A stretch of 6,501 nucleotides of DNA. Origin: Coriobacteriales bacterium. Lineage in GTDB: Bacteria > Actinomycetota > Coriobacteriia > Coriobacteriales > UBA8131. The translations under genes were made by a program, and so were the position numbers. The stretch's first letter is position 1. Each line of letters begins with the position of its first letter. The stretch is from contig JAIRXA010000145.1 of the NCBI GenBank assembly GCA_031268525.1, forward strand, positions 1 to 6,501. The letters are read 5' to 3'. Below are positions 1-6,414 of the stretch, piece after piece. Below the pieces are notes generated by a model. That model had not been told where the DNA came from. It was given only the letters and a program-made list of their open reading frames with translations, and ran no database searches.

Positions 1-987
1 CTTGCTTCGGTGGCGCGCGAGCGCAAGGCTGCGAAGTCAGAGCTCGCTCAGCTTGCCACTGAGCGCGATCGCCGAGCCCATGAAGCAGCCCGAGCTGATG
101 CGCGACGCTCCAAACGACATCTCAACCCCAGAGATCGGAGCGCCAAAGCTGCCATCGATCTGGCGATCTACTCAGGCCAGGACGGCAAGGCGGGCCGCCG
201 CAGTGCTCAACTCGACTCCCGCCTCAAGGCCGCCGAACAACGGGTTGCCGAGGCCTTCGTCCCCAAGACCTACGATGGGGCTTTCTGGTTGGATGCGCAC
301 CCTTCGCATCGACGCGTCATTGCACGCTTGGCAGCCAATGCCATCCCGCTGTATGCTCCGGCGGGCGGTGCGGCGCGCAGTGCAACGGCGTGGACGACAG
401 AGTGCCCGCTGGAGGGCGCGCACGTCTCCCTGTCGAGCGAGGCTTCTCACGCACGCACGCTCTTCTTCCCTGAGCTCATCGTTGGCCCTACCGACCACAT
501 CGGACTCTCCGGACCAAACGGCAGCGGCAAGTCGACCCTGATCCGAGCGCTCGTCGCCGCCCTGCCCGACGATCTCGCGACGCTCTATCTGCCTCAGGAA
601 CTCACCGCCACCGAAACCAGGACCTTGTTGCGACGCATCAAGGCCCTGGCGCCGCCGCAGCGCGGGCAACTGCTCTCGCTCGTCGCACGCCTCAACTCCG
701 ACCCGGATCGCATTCTCTCGGGCGACATGACCAGTCCCGGCGAGCTACGCAAGTTACTGCTGGCCGAAGGTGCTCTCAATGCGCCTCAACTCATCATCGC
801 CGACGAACCCACCAACCACCTCGACCTCTCCTCGATCGAGGCACTCGAGGTCGTGCTCGCCGCCTGTCCCTGTGCGCTCATCCTCGTCAGCCACGACGCC
901 CCTTTCCTTGCGGCAACAACCACTCTCTCCTGGCGGATCGAAACCGAGGAAGCCTCTGGCAGTCGACTGAGAGTATCAGGGGCCTGA
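1..987 (+). CDS. ABC-F family ATP-binding protein, 3' part (5' end outside window)
   Basis: This frame is open from base 1, so the gene is probably cut by the window edge; the GTG at 10 is a possible but unlikely start because the protein would then lack a first ATPase domain. Visible (counting from GTG 10): a highly charged Arg/Lys/Glu/Ala-rich segment at residues 1-85, like the interdomain linker of ABC-F proteins, then one complete ATPase domain. That domain has Walker A GPNGSGKST (168-176), a Q-loop Gln in YLPQE (about 196), a signature region TSPGELRKLLLA (241-252), Walker B LIIADEPTNHLD (261-272) and the switch His in VSHD (295). The DEPTNHLD form is typical of ABC-F. There are no membrane segments. 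ABC-F proteins are soluble twin-ATPase factors that act on the ribosome, some in antibiotic resistance; which subtype this is cannot be told. It is convergent with the operon that follows and looks more GC-rich (two 60-base blocks counted at 40/60), so it is probably unrelated to it. Confidence 0.88.
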   Translation, partial: LASVARERKAAKSELAQLATERDRRAHEAARADARRSKRHLNPRDRSAKAAIDLAIYSGQDGKAGRRSAQLDSRLKAAEQRVAEAFVPKTYDGAFWLDAHPSHRRVIARLAANAIPLYAPAGGAARSATAWTTECPLEGAHVSLSSEASHARTLFFPELIVGPTDHIGLSGPNGSGKSTLIRALVAALPDDLATLYLPQELTATETRTLLRRIKALAPPQRGQLLSLVARLNSDPDRILSGDMTSPGELRKLLLAEGALNAPQLIIADEPTNHLDLSSIEALEVVLAACPCALILVSHDAPFLAATTTLSWRIETEEASGSRLRVSGA

Positions 988-1025
988 TCGGCACTGCATC
1001 GGCTCTTCATCAGCACTTCCCTGGC

Positions 1026-2348
1026 TTAGTCGAGAGCCGTCGCTTGATGGGACTCACTTTCCCAGGGTATCTGTCTGCCTGGACGCAATGCGAAAAATAT
1101 CAGCAGGGCACAGACTGCCAAGACGATGATGCCACCGATAAACGCTGCACCATACTGTCCCGTCTTATCGAAGGATAGAGCGATCAGAGCAGGACCGAAG
1201 CTGCCGATAATGCCTGTTCCCATACGGGTGAGCGATAGAATTGCCGCATAGTCGCGCTTCCCGAAAACCTTTGATATCAAAAGCGGAAGACAGACCGCTA
1301 TGCCTGTACCGCTCATACCGAAGATGAAGGATAGTATGTAGAGGGAAACCTTACCTTTGACGAAGACGAACAGCAGTAGACAGATTGCAACGACGGCCAA
1401 TGACACATAGGTCGCTTTCGCCACGCCGAAGCGGTCAGCCGCTATCCCCAGTATCACACTGAAAAAGACGCATCCGATCATCACCAACGAGAGCATAAAG
1501 GCTCCGTCGGCCTCTCCCAGCCCGACCGATAGGGCAAAGCCGGGGAACTGACTGTTATAGCCGCCAAACAGAGCGTCGATACCAGCAAAGATGAACAGCG
1601 CCACAAACGCAAAGGTAAACACCGCTCTCTTGAAGGGAACACCCGCTTCCAGCGGCATGGTACCGGACCCGCTGCTCGCTGCTGCCGCAGGGGACTCCTC
1701 ATAACCATAGGGCAGAAGCCCTTTGGCGCTCGGCTTGAACTGCAGGACAAAAACTGCCCACGGGATGACCATGGCAAAGACGACGGCTGAGACCAGCATC
1801 GTCGCGATGCGCCAGGAGCCAAAGATGGCGATCAATTCTGTAGATCCGATGCTGAATATGGCGCCTCCCAAAGCCGAGCAGGCCATGGCAATACCAACCG
1901 CCATCCCTGTCTTTTTGTAGAACCAGTTCTCCATCAGGATGGGGGTCAGACAAATGAAGTTGAAGGAGCCGATGACACCAAGGATCAGACCACTGATATA
2001 CCACTGCCAGACCGAGTTGTAGAATGCTGTGGCCGCAAAGGCCGCTATGGAAATCAGCAGTGTTGTGATGAGTATGGGCTTGAAGTTCTTGTCGTTGATA
2101 ATCCTCGCGATGAACGGCATGGCAAGCGAAGAGGACAGGTAGAGGATGGTCAGCCATAAGGAAAACTCTGCTCTACCGAAATCCAGATCGATGGTGATGG
2201 GAATCAGGAAGATACCTGCGGTATTTATTATTCCGCCCATTCCCCCGGCCTGGATGAAACAACACCCGATGAGAATCAACCAGGCGAAATTCCGCTTTCC
2301 CTTGATTTCGCGGGGAGATACGTCTCTTATCTCAGTACTCAAAATCAT
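1026..2348 (-). CDS. MFS transporter (second of tandem pair, OFA/monocarboxylate-like)
   Basis: A 440-residue integral membrane protein with about twelve hydrophobic segments, the usual length for a major facilitator carrier. The cytoplasmic N-terminus (1-20) is charged. The TM2-TM3 loop reads ARIINDKNFKP (81-91) and the equivalent loop in the second half reads GIAADRFGVAK (301-311), a recognisable MFS motif A. The central loop (205-240) contains KPSAKGLLPYG followed by an Ala/Ser/Gly-rich stretch; a P-x-G-L-x-P-Y-G motif here is common in OFA-type and related organic-acid carriers. Substrate is unknown; a carboxylate is a reasonable inference from the upstream oxidoreductase. It is the last gene of the cluster, 53 bases after the first MFS gene, and stops with TAA 38 bases from the convergent ABC-F gene. 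Start: ATG 2348 is preceded by two in-frame TAG codons. AGGAGG lies only 2 bases before it, so TTG at 2342 (spacing 8) is a plausible alternative that removes two residues. Confidence 0.9.
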   Translation of the reverse strand: MILSTEIRDVSPREIKGKRNFAWLILIGCCFIQAGGMGGIINTAGIFLIPITIDLDFGRAEFSLWLTILYLSSSLAMPFIARIINDKNFKPILITTLLISIAAFAATAFYNSVWQWYISGLILGVIGSFNFICLTPILMENWFYKKTGMAVGIAMACSALGGAIFSIGSTELIAIFGSWRIATMLVSAVVFAMVIPWAVFVLQFKPSAKGLLPYGYEESPAAAASSGSGTMPLEAGVPFKRAVFTFAFVALFIFAGIDALFGGYNSQFPGFALSVGLGEADGAFMLSLVMIGCVFFSVILGIAADRFGVAKATYVSLAVVAICLLLFVFVKGKVSLYILSFIFGMSGTGIAVCLPLLISKVFGKRDYAAILSLTRMGTGIIGSFGPALIALSFDKTGQYGAAFIGGIIVLAVCALLIFFALRPGRQIPWESESHQATALD

Positions 2349-2350
2349 CG

Positions 2351-2356
2351 CCTCCT
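2351..2356 (-). promoter_or_regulatory. Shine-Dalgarno AGGAGG of second MFS gene, unusually close to ATG
   Basis: The minus strand reads AGGAGGCGATGATTTTG. The perfect AGGAGG is 2 bases from the ATG at 2348 but 8 bases from an in-frame TTG at 2342. The usual 5-9 base spacing favours TTG, while codon identity favours ATG; the true start is therefore open between these two. Confidence 0.55.
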
Positions 2357-2401
2357 ACTATGAGATGCAGCTTGCCGTTGTACGAAAGCATCAATGGGGG
2401 C

Positions 2402-3640
2402 TTATTTTTCAGCAGCTTCATCCCGAGCCTGTTTGGCCAACTTGCCCTTCTCTCCCAACTCGGGGATAGAGAGACTCAGCAGGCCAATTGCGATACAGAT
2501 GACCGTGTTGATGATAAACACGAGGTTGAAGTTGCCGCCGGCAATCATAGACACAACAGTGGGAGTCAGAAAGGCAAGTATGCCAATACCCGTGTTGTTA
2601 ACACCGTTTGCCGTGGCAACGCACTCCATACCAAACTCTTTGGCGAGTGGCAAGAGAGGAACACGGGTGGTGTTGATGCCAATGGATCCCGAGACGATGA
2701 TTCCGGCCAGGGCAATCAGTACAAAGGTTTGCACGCCAAAGGGCAAAAACCAGGCGCAGGCATAGAGAACGCCGCCGCCGATGCAGGCAACTGCATGAGG
2801 TATGTTGATGAGGGCAATCCTCCGTACGACGATAGACCATGTAGTTGAGCCCAGCAACAGGCAGATATTGAGAAGGCCGGTAGCAAGGCCGGCTTCTTGT
2901 GGAGTCATGCCCTTTTGGATGGAGAGGGCCATGACCATATAGATGTTGATGAGCAGAGCGGTTCCGATGGCGAGACCGGATATGATGGTGATCTTCCAGA
3001 CAGAGGGGCTCTTCAAGACCAGAATCAAGGCGTTCTTGGGAGGCTTTGGCGGTGCCGCGACCTCTTCACCAGTGCCGGCCACGTTGCGATCCTGAGCAAA
3101 GAGAACCCACAGGGCAAGTACGGCAACCGACACCACTCCTATCACCGTGAGTGAGAACGTAAAGGAGGGGAAGATGTTGCCCAGAAAGAAGGCGAGCGTG
3201 GTGCCCAGACCAGCGGCGGCACCAAAGAACCCCACCGCCAAGGGCATCTCCTTTTTGGGAAACCAGACCCCGAGCATCTTTGCCGCACCAATCTGGAACG
3301 GGAGCCCTACGATGCCGATGACGATGGTGATGATCAACAGCATCATGAAGGAATCCGCCCAGATCCTCCAGATCATGAAAACGGCGGTTATGCCCAGGCC
3401 TATGGAGATAATCCCCTTCATGCCCTTACGATCCATGAGGTTACCAATGACGATGCTTAGCAGGAGGGCCGGCAGTATGCCGACGGTCGTGATGACCGCA
3501 AGCTGGGATTCAACCATATGAAACTGCGCCATAACGTCGATAGAACGAGCTGAGAAGATCAGATTTGAAAAGTTACCCAGGGTTTGGCCCAGGATGATCA
3601 CAAAGAGTATGACCCAACGTTTTGAGCTGGTTTGTTGCAT
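2402..3640 (-). CDS. MFS transporter (first of tandem pair)
   Basis: A membrane protein of 412 residues from ATG 3640 with about twelve hydrophobic segments and a major facilitator layout. Motif A, GNLMDRKGMKG, sits in the TM2-TM3 loop (about residues 66-76). A hydrophilic central loop containing EEVAAPPKPPKN (about 192-203) separates the two six-helix halves, and the C-terminal tail is charged (Lys/Glu/Ala-rich). Its sequence differs clearly from that of the following MFS gene, so the pair is not a recent duplication. It begins 43 bases after the stop of the AOR-like gene and is presumably co-transcribed with it; transport of the enzyme's substrate, product or a counter-ion is inferred. Start choice: the frame also has GTG at 3652 (416 residues), but that codon overlaps the GTGAGG that would serve as ribosome binding site for ATG 3640 (GAGG, spacing 6) and has no good site of its own. 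I prefer ATG 3640. Substrate cannot be assigned. Confidence 0.9.
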   Translation of the reverse strand: MQQTSSKRWVILFVIILGQTLGNFSNLIFSARSIDVMAQFHMVESQLAVITTVGILPALLLSIVIGNLMDRKGMKGIISIGLGITAVFMIWRIWADSFMMLLIITIVIGIVGLPFQIGAAKMLGVWFPKKEMPLAVGFFGAAAGLGTTLAFFLGNIFPSFTFSLTVIGVVSVAVLALWVLFAQDRNVAGTGEEVAAPPKPPKNALILVLKSPSVWKITIISGLAIGTALLINIYMVMALSIQKGMTPQEAGLATGLLNICLLLGSTTWSIVVRRIALINIPHAVACIGGGVLYACAWFLPFGVQTFVLIALAGIIVSGSIGINTTRVPLLPLAKEFGMECVATANGVNNTGIGILAFLTPTVVSMIAGGNFNLVFIINTVICIAIGLLSLSIPELGEKGKLAKQARDEAAEK

Positions 3641-3646
3641 TTTGTG

Positions 3647-3651
3647 CCTCA
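3647..3651 (-). promoter_or_regulatory. Shine-Dalgarno TGAGG deciding the start of the first MFS gene
   Basis: The minus strand reads GTGAGGCACAAAATG. GAGG lies 6 bases before ATG 3640. The sequence ahead of the alternative GTG at 3652 (TTTTCTGGAAA) has only a poor purine match, so this site supports ATG 3640 as the start. Confidence 0.5.
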
Positions 3652-3683
3652 CTTTCCAGAAAATCCGCAGGAAAACTACGTGG

Positions 3684-5735
3684 TTATCGGGGCAGTTTTC
3701 CTATCTTTGCCATGTCGTCTGCGATATCGCCCAGGCCATAGTGCTCCCAGGTTTCCCTGGTTGGCCAGCCGGTATCTCTATCCCATCCTCTACGTTCGTA
3801 GTACAGATCGACCAGGTCGTTCCATTCCTCCCATCCGACGGTGTCGCCCCGTGGATCGGGGTATTGCATGGTCGGGAAAATCGCATCGACCTCCATCTTG
3901 CGATCGCGACCGAAATTGCGCATGGTAATGGCTCGCATCAGCAGCTTGGAGCGTACGGCCGCATCCACCATCTCCTGCTCGCTCATCGGTAGGCCGGTAG
4001 CGGCTGTGAACATCTCGGCTTCCATGGAGGTCCATTCCAGATCGGGGCTCTGCCATTCGCAGGTCGAGACGGAATCCTTCATCTCGCCCTTGTTTTCGTT
4101 CATAATCACATCGTCTACCAGCACAAAGCTATGACAGGGATCAGCTTCGTACTCAAGCAGATGCTCATAGGGAGAGTGGTAATGGGCCACGGTCTGCGTG
4201 TCACGCGTCGTCGTCATCAGCATCAGGGATACGGCCAACCAGCCAGGCTTGTTGATGCCCGCCTCATACCCACGGCCCTGCCAGTGATAGCTATGGCCCC
4301 AGGCGGTTTCCAGGCTGACCGGGATATCAAGTTGCAAGCCGGGTTTGATCTGGGAGAAGCGGCCGTGGTAGATCGTTTTGCCATACCTATCGATTCCCAG
4401 TTCTCGTGTGGCTCGCGCCATGCCCTCTCCAAAGAGCTTGCCAAAGCGTCCTTTGCGGTAGGTAATCATGTTGAGAAAGTAACTGACGAAGGCCTCGTTC
4501 TCCACGTCCACTTCCATGCCGAAGTCCAGATCTTCGAGAAGCCCTTCCTTCTTGGCCATCGAAAGCCATGTGAAATACCAGACGATGACATCCCATTTAT
4601 CAATCCCATACTCATTACACAGATGCATCATCACACTGCCCTTGTGCCAGTTGGGTTGCCAATAATTGACGATGTCACCCGGCACCGCCTCGACAAGCTT
4701 GGGGAAGTAGGGGTCGGAGAAGTCGGGAGGCGGGGCCTCACCCGCCATCGCCTTGCAGGGCGGAAGCGAGTTCTTCGCGGTCTCATAGGTGAGCAGGGGA
4801 ATCCATCCGCAGTCCTCGCGGAAACCATAGGCGAAAATCCCCACGCACTTCTCGACCTGATTGAAGGTACCTTTGTTGGAGAAGGCTGAGGGCATGTTCA
4901 GCATAAGCCGACAACAGTGCTGGTTACAGCCGTGACTGCAAGCCACCTGGCCACGATCCCAGCCGCCCTCGATGGTGATCATATTGCCGCCCATGCCATG
5001 GGTTTCCTCATGGACGACGGGGTTCGGCCGCATGTAGGGCTTGCCCATATTCCTGCGCAGATAGAAGAGTTTTTCGATGTCGGCCGGCACAACCACACCG
5101 GTGCCGCGTACACTTATCGCCTTGAGCTTCTTGGAGCCGAATACCGATCCCAGGCCCGCCTTGGCAGCCACGTTGTCGTTACTGGTGGTAACGCTGGCGT
5201 TACGCATCAGGTTTTCTCCGGCCGGACCGATGACGATACTCTTGATGTCCTTACCGTGAATACGTTCAAGTTCCGCCTGGGTAGGATGCACCAGCTTGCC
5301 CCAGAGGGCGGTAGCATCCAGGAAGCTGACTTCCTCATCCTCAATGAGCAGGTAGATGGGGGTGGGGGAAGCTCCCTCGATGATAAAGCCATCCCATCCG
5401 GCGAATTTAAGCTCGGCACCCATCCAGCCACCGATGCCGCTCCAGGCGTACATCTCCGGCCAGCTGTTAGGTGCAATACTGCCAAAGACAGATCGACCAC
5501 CCGTTGGAATTCCGGTTGCGGTCGTCGGTCCGGTCATATAGAGGATCTTGTTCTCGGGGTCGAAGGCCTTCACTCCGGGCGGCACCTCATCGTAGAAGAT
5601 GCGGTTACACACTGCACGACCTCCTACATATTTCGGGACATACTTCGAGGTCGCAACGACGCTTACGGTCTGTTTCGTCAGGTTGATTCGGGCGATTTTA
5701 CCCACATAGCCGTACTTCAACTCACTCTCCCCCAT
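3684..5735 (-). CDS. Aldehyde:ferredoxin oxidoreductase (AOR) family, tungsten/molybdenum-pterin catalytic subunit
   Basis: A 683-residue cytoplasmic enzyme with no signal peptide. The N-terminal AOR domain (about 8-212) is well conserved: GGRAVCNRIFYDEVPPGV (38-55), PENKILYMTGPTTATGIPTG (60-79), GGWMGAELKFAGWDGFIIEG (102-121) and AAKAGLGSVFGSKKLKAI (190-207). These match the bis-pterin cofactor-binding region of the family. Candidate [4Fe-4S] ligands are C266, C270 and C274 (with C275 adjacent) plus C559 in DSVSTCEW; the Pyrococcus AOR uses C288-x2-C291-x3-C295 and C494, so the spacing here differs. A segment of about 95 residues (275-370) with extra Cys (297, 309, 327) precedes the HLCNEYGIDKWD motif and appears longer than in classical AOR (about 605 residues). 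The family oxidises aldehydes to acids with ferredoxin, but relatives include BamB (benzoyl-CoA reduction) and E. coli YdhV, so the substrate is open. The gene overlaps the upstream ferredoxin gene by 14 bases, indicating translational coupling with its electron-transfer partner. Confidence 0.93.
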   Translation of the reverse strand: MGESELKYGYVGKIARINLTKQTVSVVATSKYVPKYVGGRAVCNRIFYDEVPPGVKAFDPENKILYMTGPTTATGIPTGGRSVFGSIAPNSWPEMYAWSGIGGWMGAELKFAGWDGFIIEGASPTPIYLLIEDEEVSFLDATALWGKLVHPTQAELERIHGKDIKSIVIGPAGENLMRNASVTTSNDNVAAKAGLGSVFGSKKLKAISVRGTGVVVPADIEKLFYLRRNMGKPYMRPNPVVHEETHGMGGNMITIEGGWDRGQVACSHGCNQHCCRLMLNMPSAFSNKGTFNQVEKCVGIFAYGFREDCGWIPLLTYETAKNSLPPCKAMAGEAPPPDFSDPYFPKLVEAVPGDIVNYWQPNWHKGSVMMHLCNEYGIDKWDVIVWYFTWLSMAKKEGLLEDLDFGMEVDVENEAFVSYFLNMITYRKGRFGKLFGEGMARATRELGIDRYGKTIYHGRFSQIKPGLQLDIPVSLETAWGHSYHWQGRGYEAGINKPGWLAVSLMLMTTTRDTQTVAHYHSPYEHLLEYEADPCHSFVLVDDVIMNENKGEMKDSVSTCEWQSPDLEWTSMEAEMFTAATGLPMSEQEMVDAAVRSKLLMRAITMRNFGRDRKMEVDAIFPTMQYPDPRGDTVGWEEWNDLVDLYYERRGWDRDTGWPTRETWEHYGLGDIADDMAKIGKLPR

Positions 5736-6390
5736 CGCTCACACCTCCCTGCTCACTACCGCCCAAGTCTTCAGGAACCGGACCTTCCGACACCCCGGAC
5801 ACCGAATCAGGAGGGCCTCCGGAGCCGCTGTCAGGTGGGGGGCCTGGTGGGGCGCCGGGTGGAGGTCCTGGTGGGGCGCCGGGTGGGGGTCCTGGCATCT
5901 GCGGCGGCTCAAAGACCGGACGCGGCCGATCGCTCAGTCCGAGGCAGCGTACCGGACACCATTCGATGCAGGCAGGACCTTCCTCCCTGGTACGACACAG
6001 GTCACATTTCTTTGCCTTGCGTAAAGCCCTGTCCTTCGATTTGATCAGGTTGATCCGTGATGGCGAAAACTTACAGGCTCTGACGCAAGCCCCACAACCA
6101 ATGCAATTCTCCTCGTCTATGTAGACGATTCCATGCTCCCCGTCGAGGCACATGGCTTCGTCGCGCTTGGGGCACCTCTCATAACAGGGATGATCCTCGC
6201 AGTGCATGCAGACAAGCACGGTGTGGAGCATGTTGCTCGTACCCCGCTTCAGGAAGACCCTGTTGTAGCGTGGCCCGACCACCCCGTCGTGAACAAGGGA
6301 GCACACTATCTCGCACGTCGTACAGCCCGCGCAGAGTGAGTAGTCCGGCGGATACTGTACGATGTGCCTTCCGAAAATCTTGTCAGTCAT
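5722..6390 (-). CDS. Four-cluster [4Fe-4S] electron-transfer subunit (DmsB/HycB/YdhY-like) with Gly/Pro-rich tail
   Basis: A 222-residue protein with sixteen Cys in four ferredoxin-like groups: C20-x2-C23-x2-C26-x3-C30; C61-x2-C64-x4-C69-x3-C73; C96-x2-C99-x2-C102-x3-C106; C129-x2-C132-x8-C141-x3-C145. This is the arrangement of DmsB/NrfC/HycB-type subunits, which hold four [4Fe-4S] clusters and pass electrons to or from a pterin enzyme. Two further Cys (81, 149) lie outside the groups. There is no signal peptide or membrane anchor, so it should act in the cytoplasm with the AOR-like protein encoded directly downstream, much like the YdhY/YdhV gene pair of E. coli. The last 65 or so residues are not ferredoxin: they form a low-complexity Pro/Gly/Ser/Glu tail with PGPPPGAPPGPPPGAPPGPP at 166-185, encoded by a tandem DNA repeat. 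ATG 6390 has GGGAGG 6 bases upstream. The gene begins 24 bases after the SDR stop. Confidence 0.92.
   Translation of the reverse strand: MTDKIFGRHIVQYPPDYSLCAGCTTCEIVCSLVHDGVVGPRYNRVFLKRGTSNMLHTVLVCMHCEDHPCYERCPKRDEAMCLDGEHGIVYIDEENCIGCGACVRACKFSPSRINLIKSKDRALRKAKKCDLCRTREEGPACIEWCPVRCLGLSDRPRPVFEPPQMPGPPPGAPPGPPPGAPPGPPPDSGSGGPPDSVSGVSEGPVPEDLGGSEQGGVSDGGE
5743..5750 (-). promoter_or_regulatory. Shine-Dalgarno AGGGAGGT of the AOR-like gene, inside the upstream ferredoxin gene
   Basis: The minus strand reads AGGGAGGTGTGAGCGATG; GGAGG ends 8 bases before ATG 5735. The site lies within the last codons of the ferredoxin-subunit gene, whose TGA stop (5724-5722) falls 9 bases after the AOR ATG codon. 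This fixes the AOR start and fits coupled translation of the two subunits. Confidence 0.75.
5843..5895. repeat. 24-base in-frame tandem repeat encoding GAPPGPPP units
   Basis: Two adjacent 24-base copies, 5843-5866 and 5867-5890, differ at a single base (a/g near the end of each unit), and a partial third copy starts at 5891. A degenerate GGC-CCC-CCA-CCT block continues on the other side. Each unit encodes eight residues of the ferredoxin-subunit tail on the minus strand, so gain or loss of a unit keeps the frame. The repeat gives three Pro-Pro-Pro runs (residues 168-170, 176-178, 184-186). Confidence 0.85.
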
Positions 6391-6396
6391 GGTAGG

Positions 6397-6402
6397 CCTC
6401 CC
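6397..6402 (-). promoter_or_regulatory. Shine-Dalgarno GGGAGG of the ferredoxin-subunit gene
   Basis: The minus strand reads GGGAGGCCTACCATG, with spacing 6 to ATG 6390. It lies in the 24-base gap after the SDR stop codon, so the two genes are likely on one transcript. Confidence 0.7.
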
Positions 6403-6414
6403 GGATGTGTCGCG

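Noticed and set aside
172..669. Open frame of 165 codons on the minus strand opposite the ABC-F gene
   Set aside because: The + strand frame carries the Walker A and linker sequence here; the opposite frame is Arg/Gly-rich with no motifs.
984..1013. Possible bidirectional terminator between the convergent genes (CTGAT ... ATCAG)
   Set aside because: The stem is only 5 bases with a loop of about 20 and no T-run, too weak to call.
2364..2392. Imperfect inverted repeat (GATGC ... GCATC, with inner GCTT/AAGC) in the gap between the two MFS genes
   Set aside because: The short stem needs a bulge, and there is no T-run after it on the transcribed strand. It is not convincing as a terminator or attenuator.
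4131..4889. Open frame of 252 codons on the + strand, antisense to the middle of the AOR-like gene
   Set aside because: It is a shadow of the AOR reading frame with no recognisable domain or gene context.
5843..5895. CRISPR or mobile-element repeat
   Set aside because: The copies are directly adjacent with no spacers, stay in frame and encode a Gly/Pro tail, so this is a coding microsatellite-like repeat.
4917..6044. Open frame of 375 codons on the + strand, antisense to the AOR-like and ferredoxin-subunit genes
   Set aside because: It has no recognisable motif and lies wholly opposite two strongly supported genes, crossing their junction. Long antisense frames are common in fairly GC-rich coding DNA.
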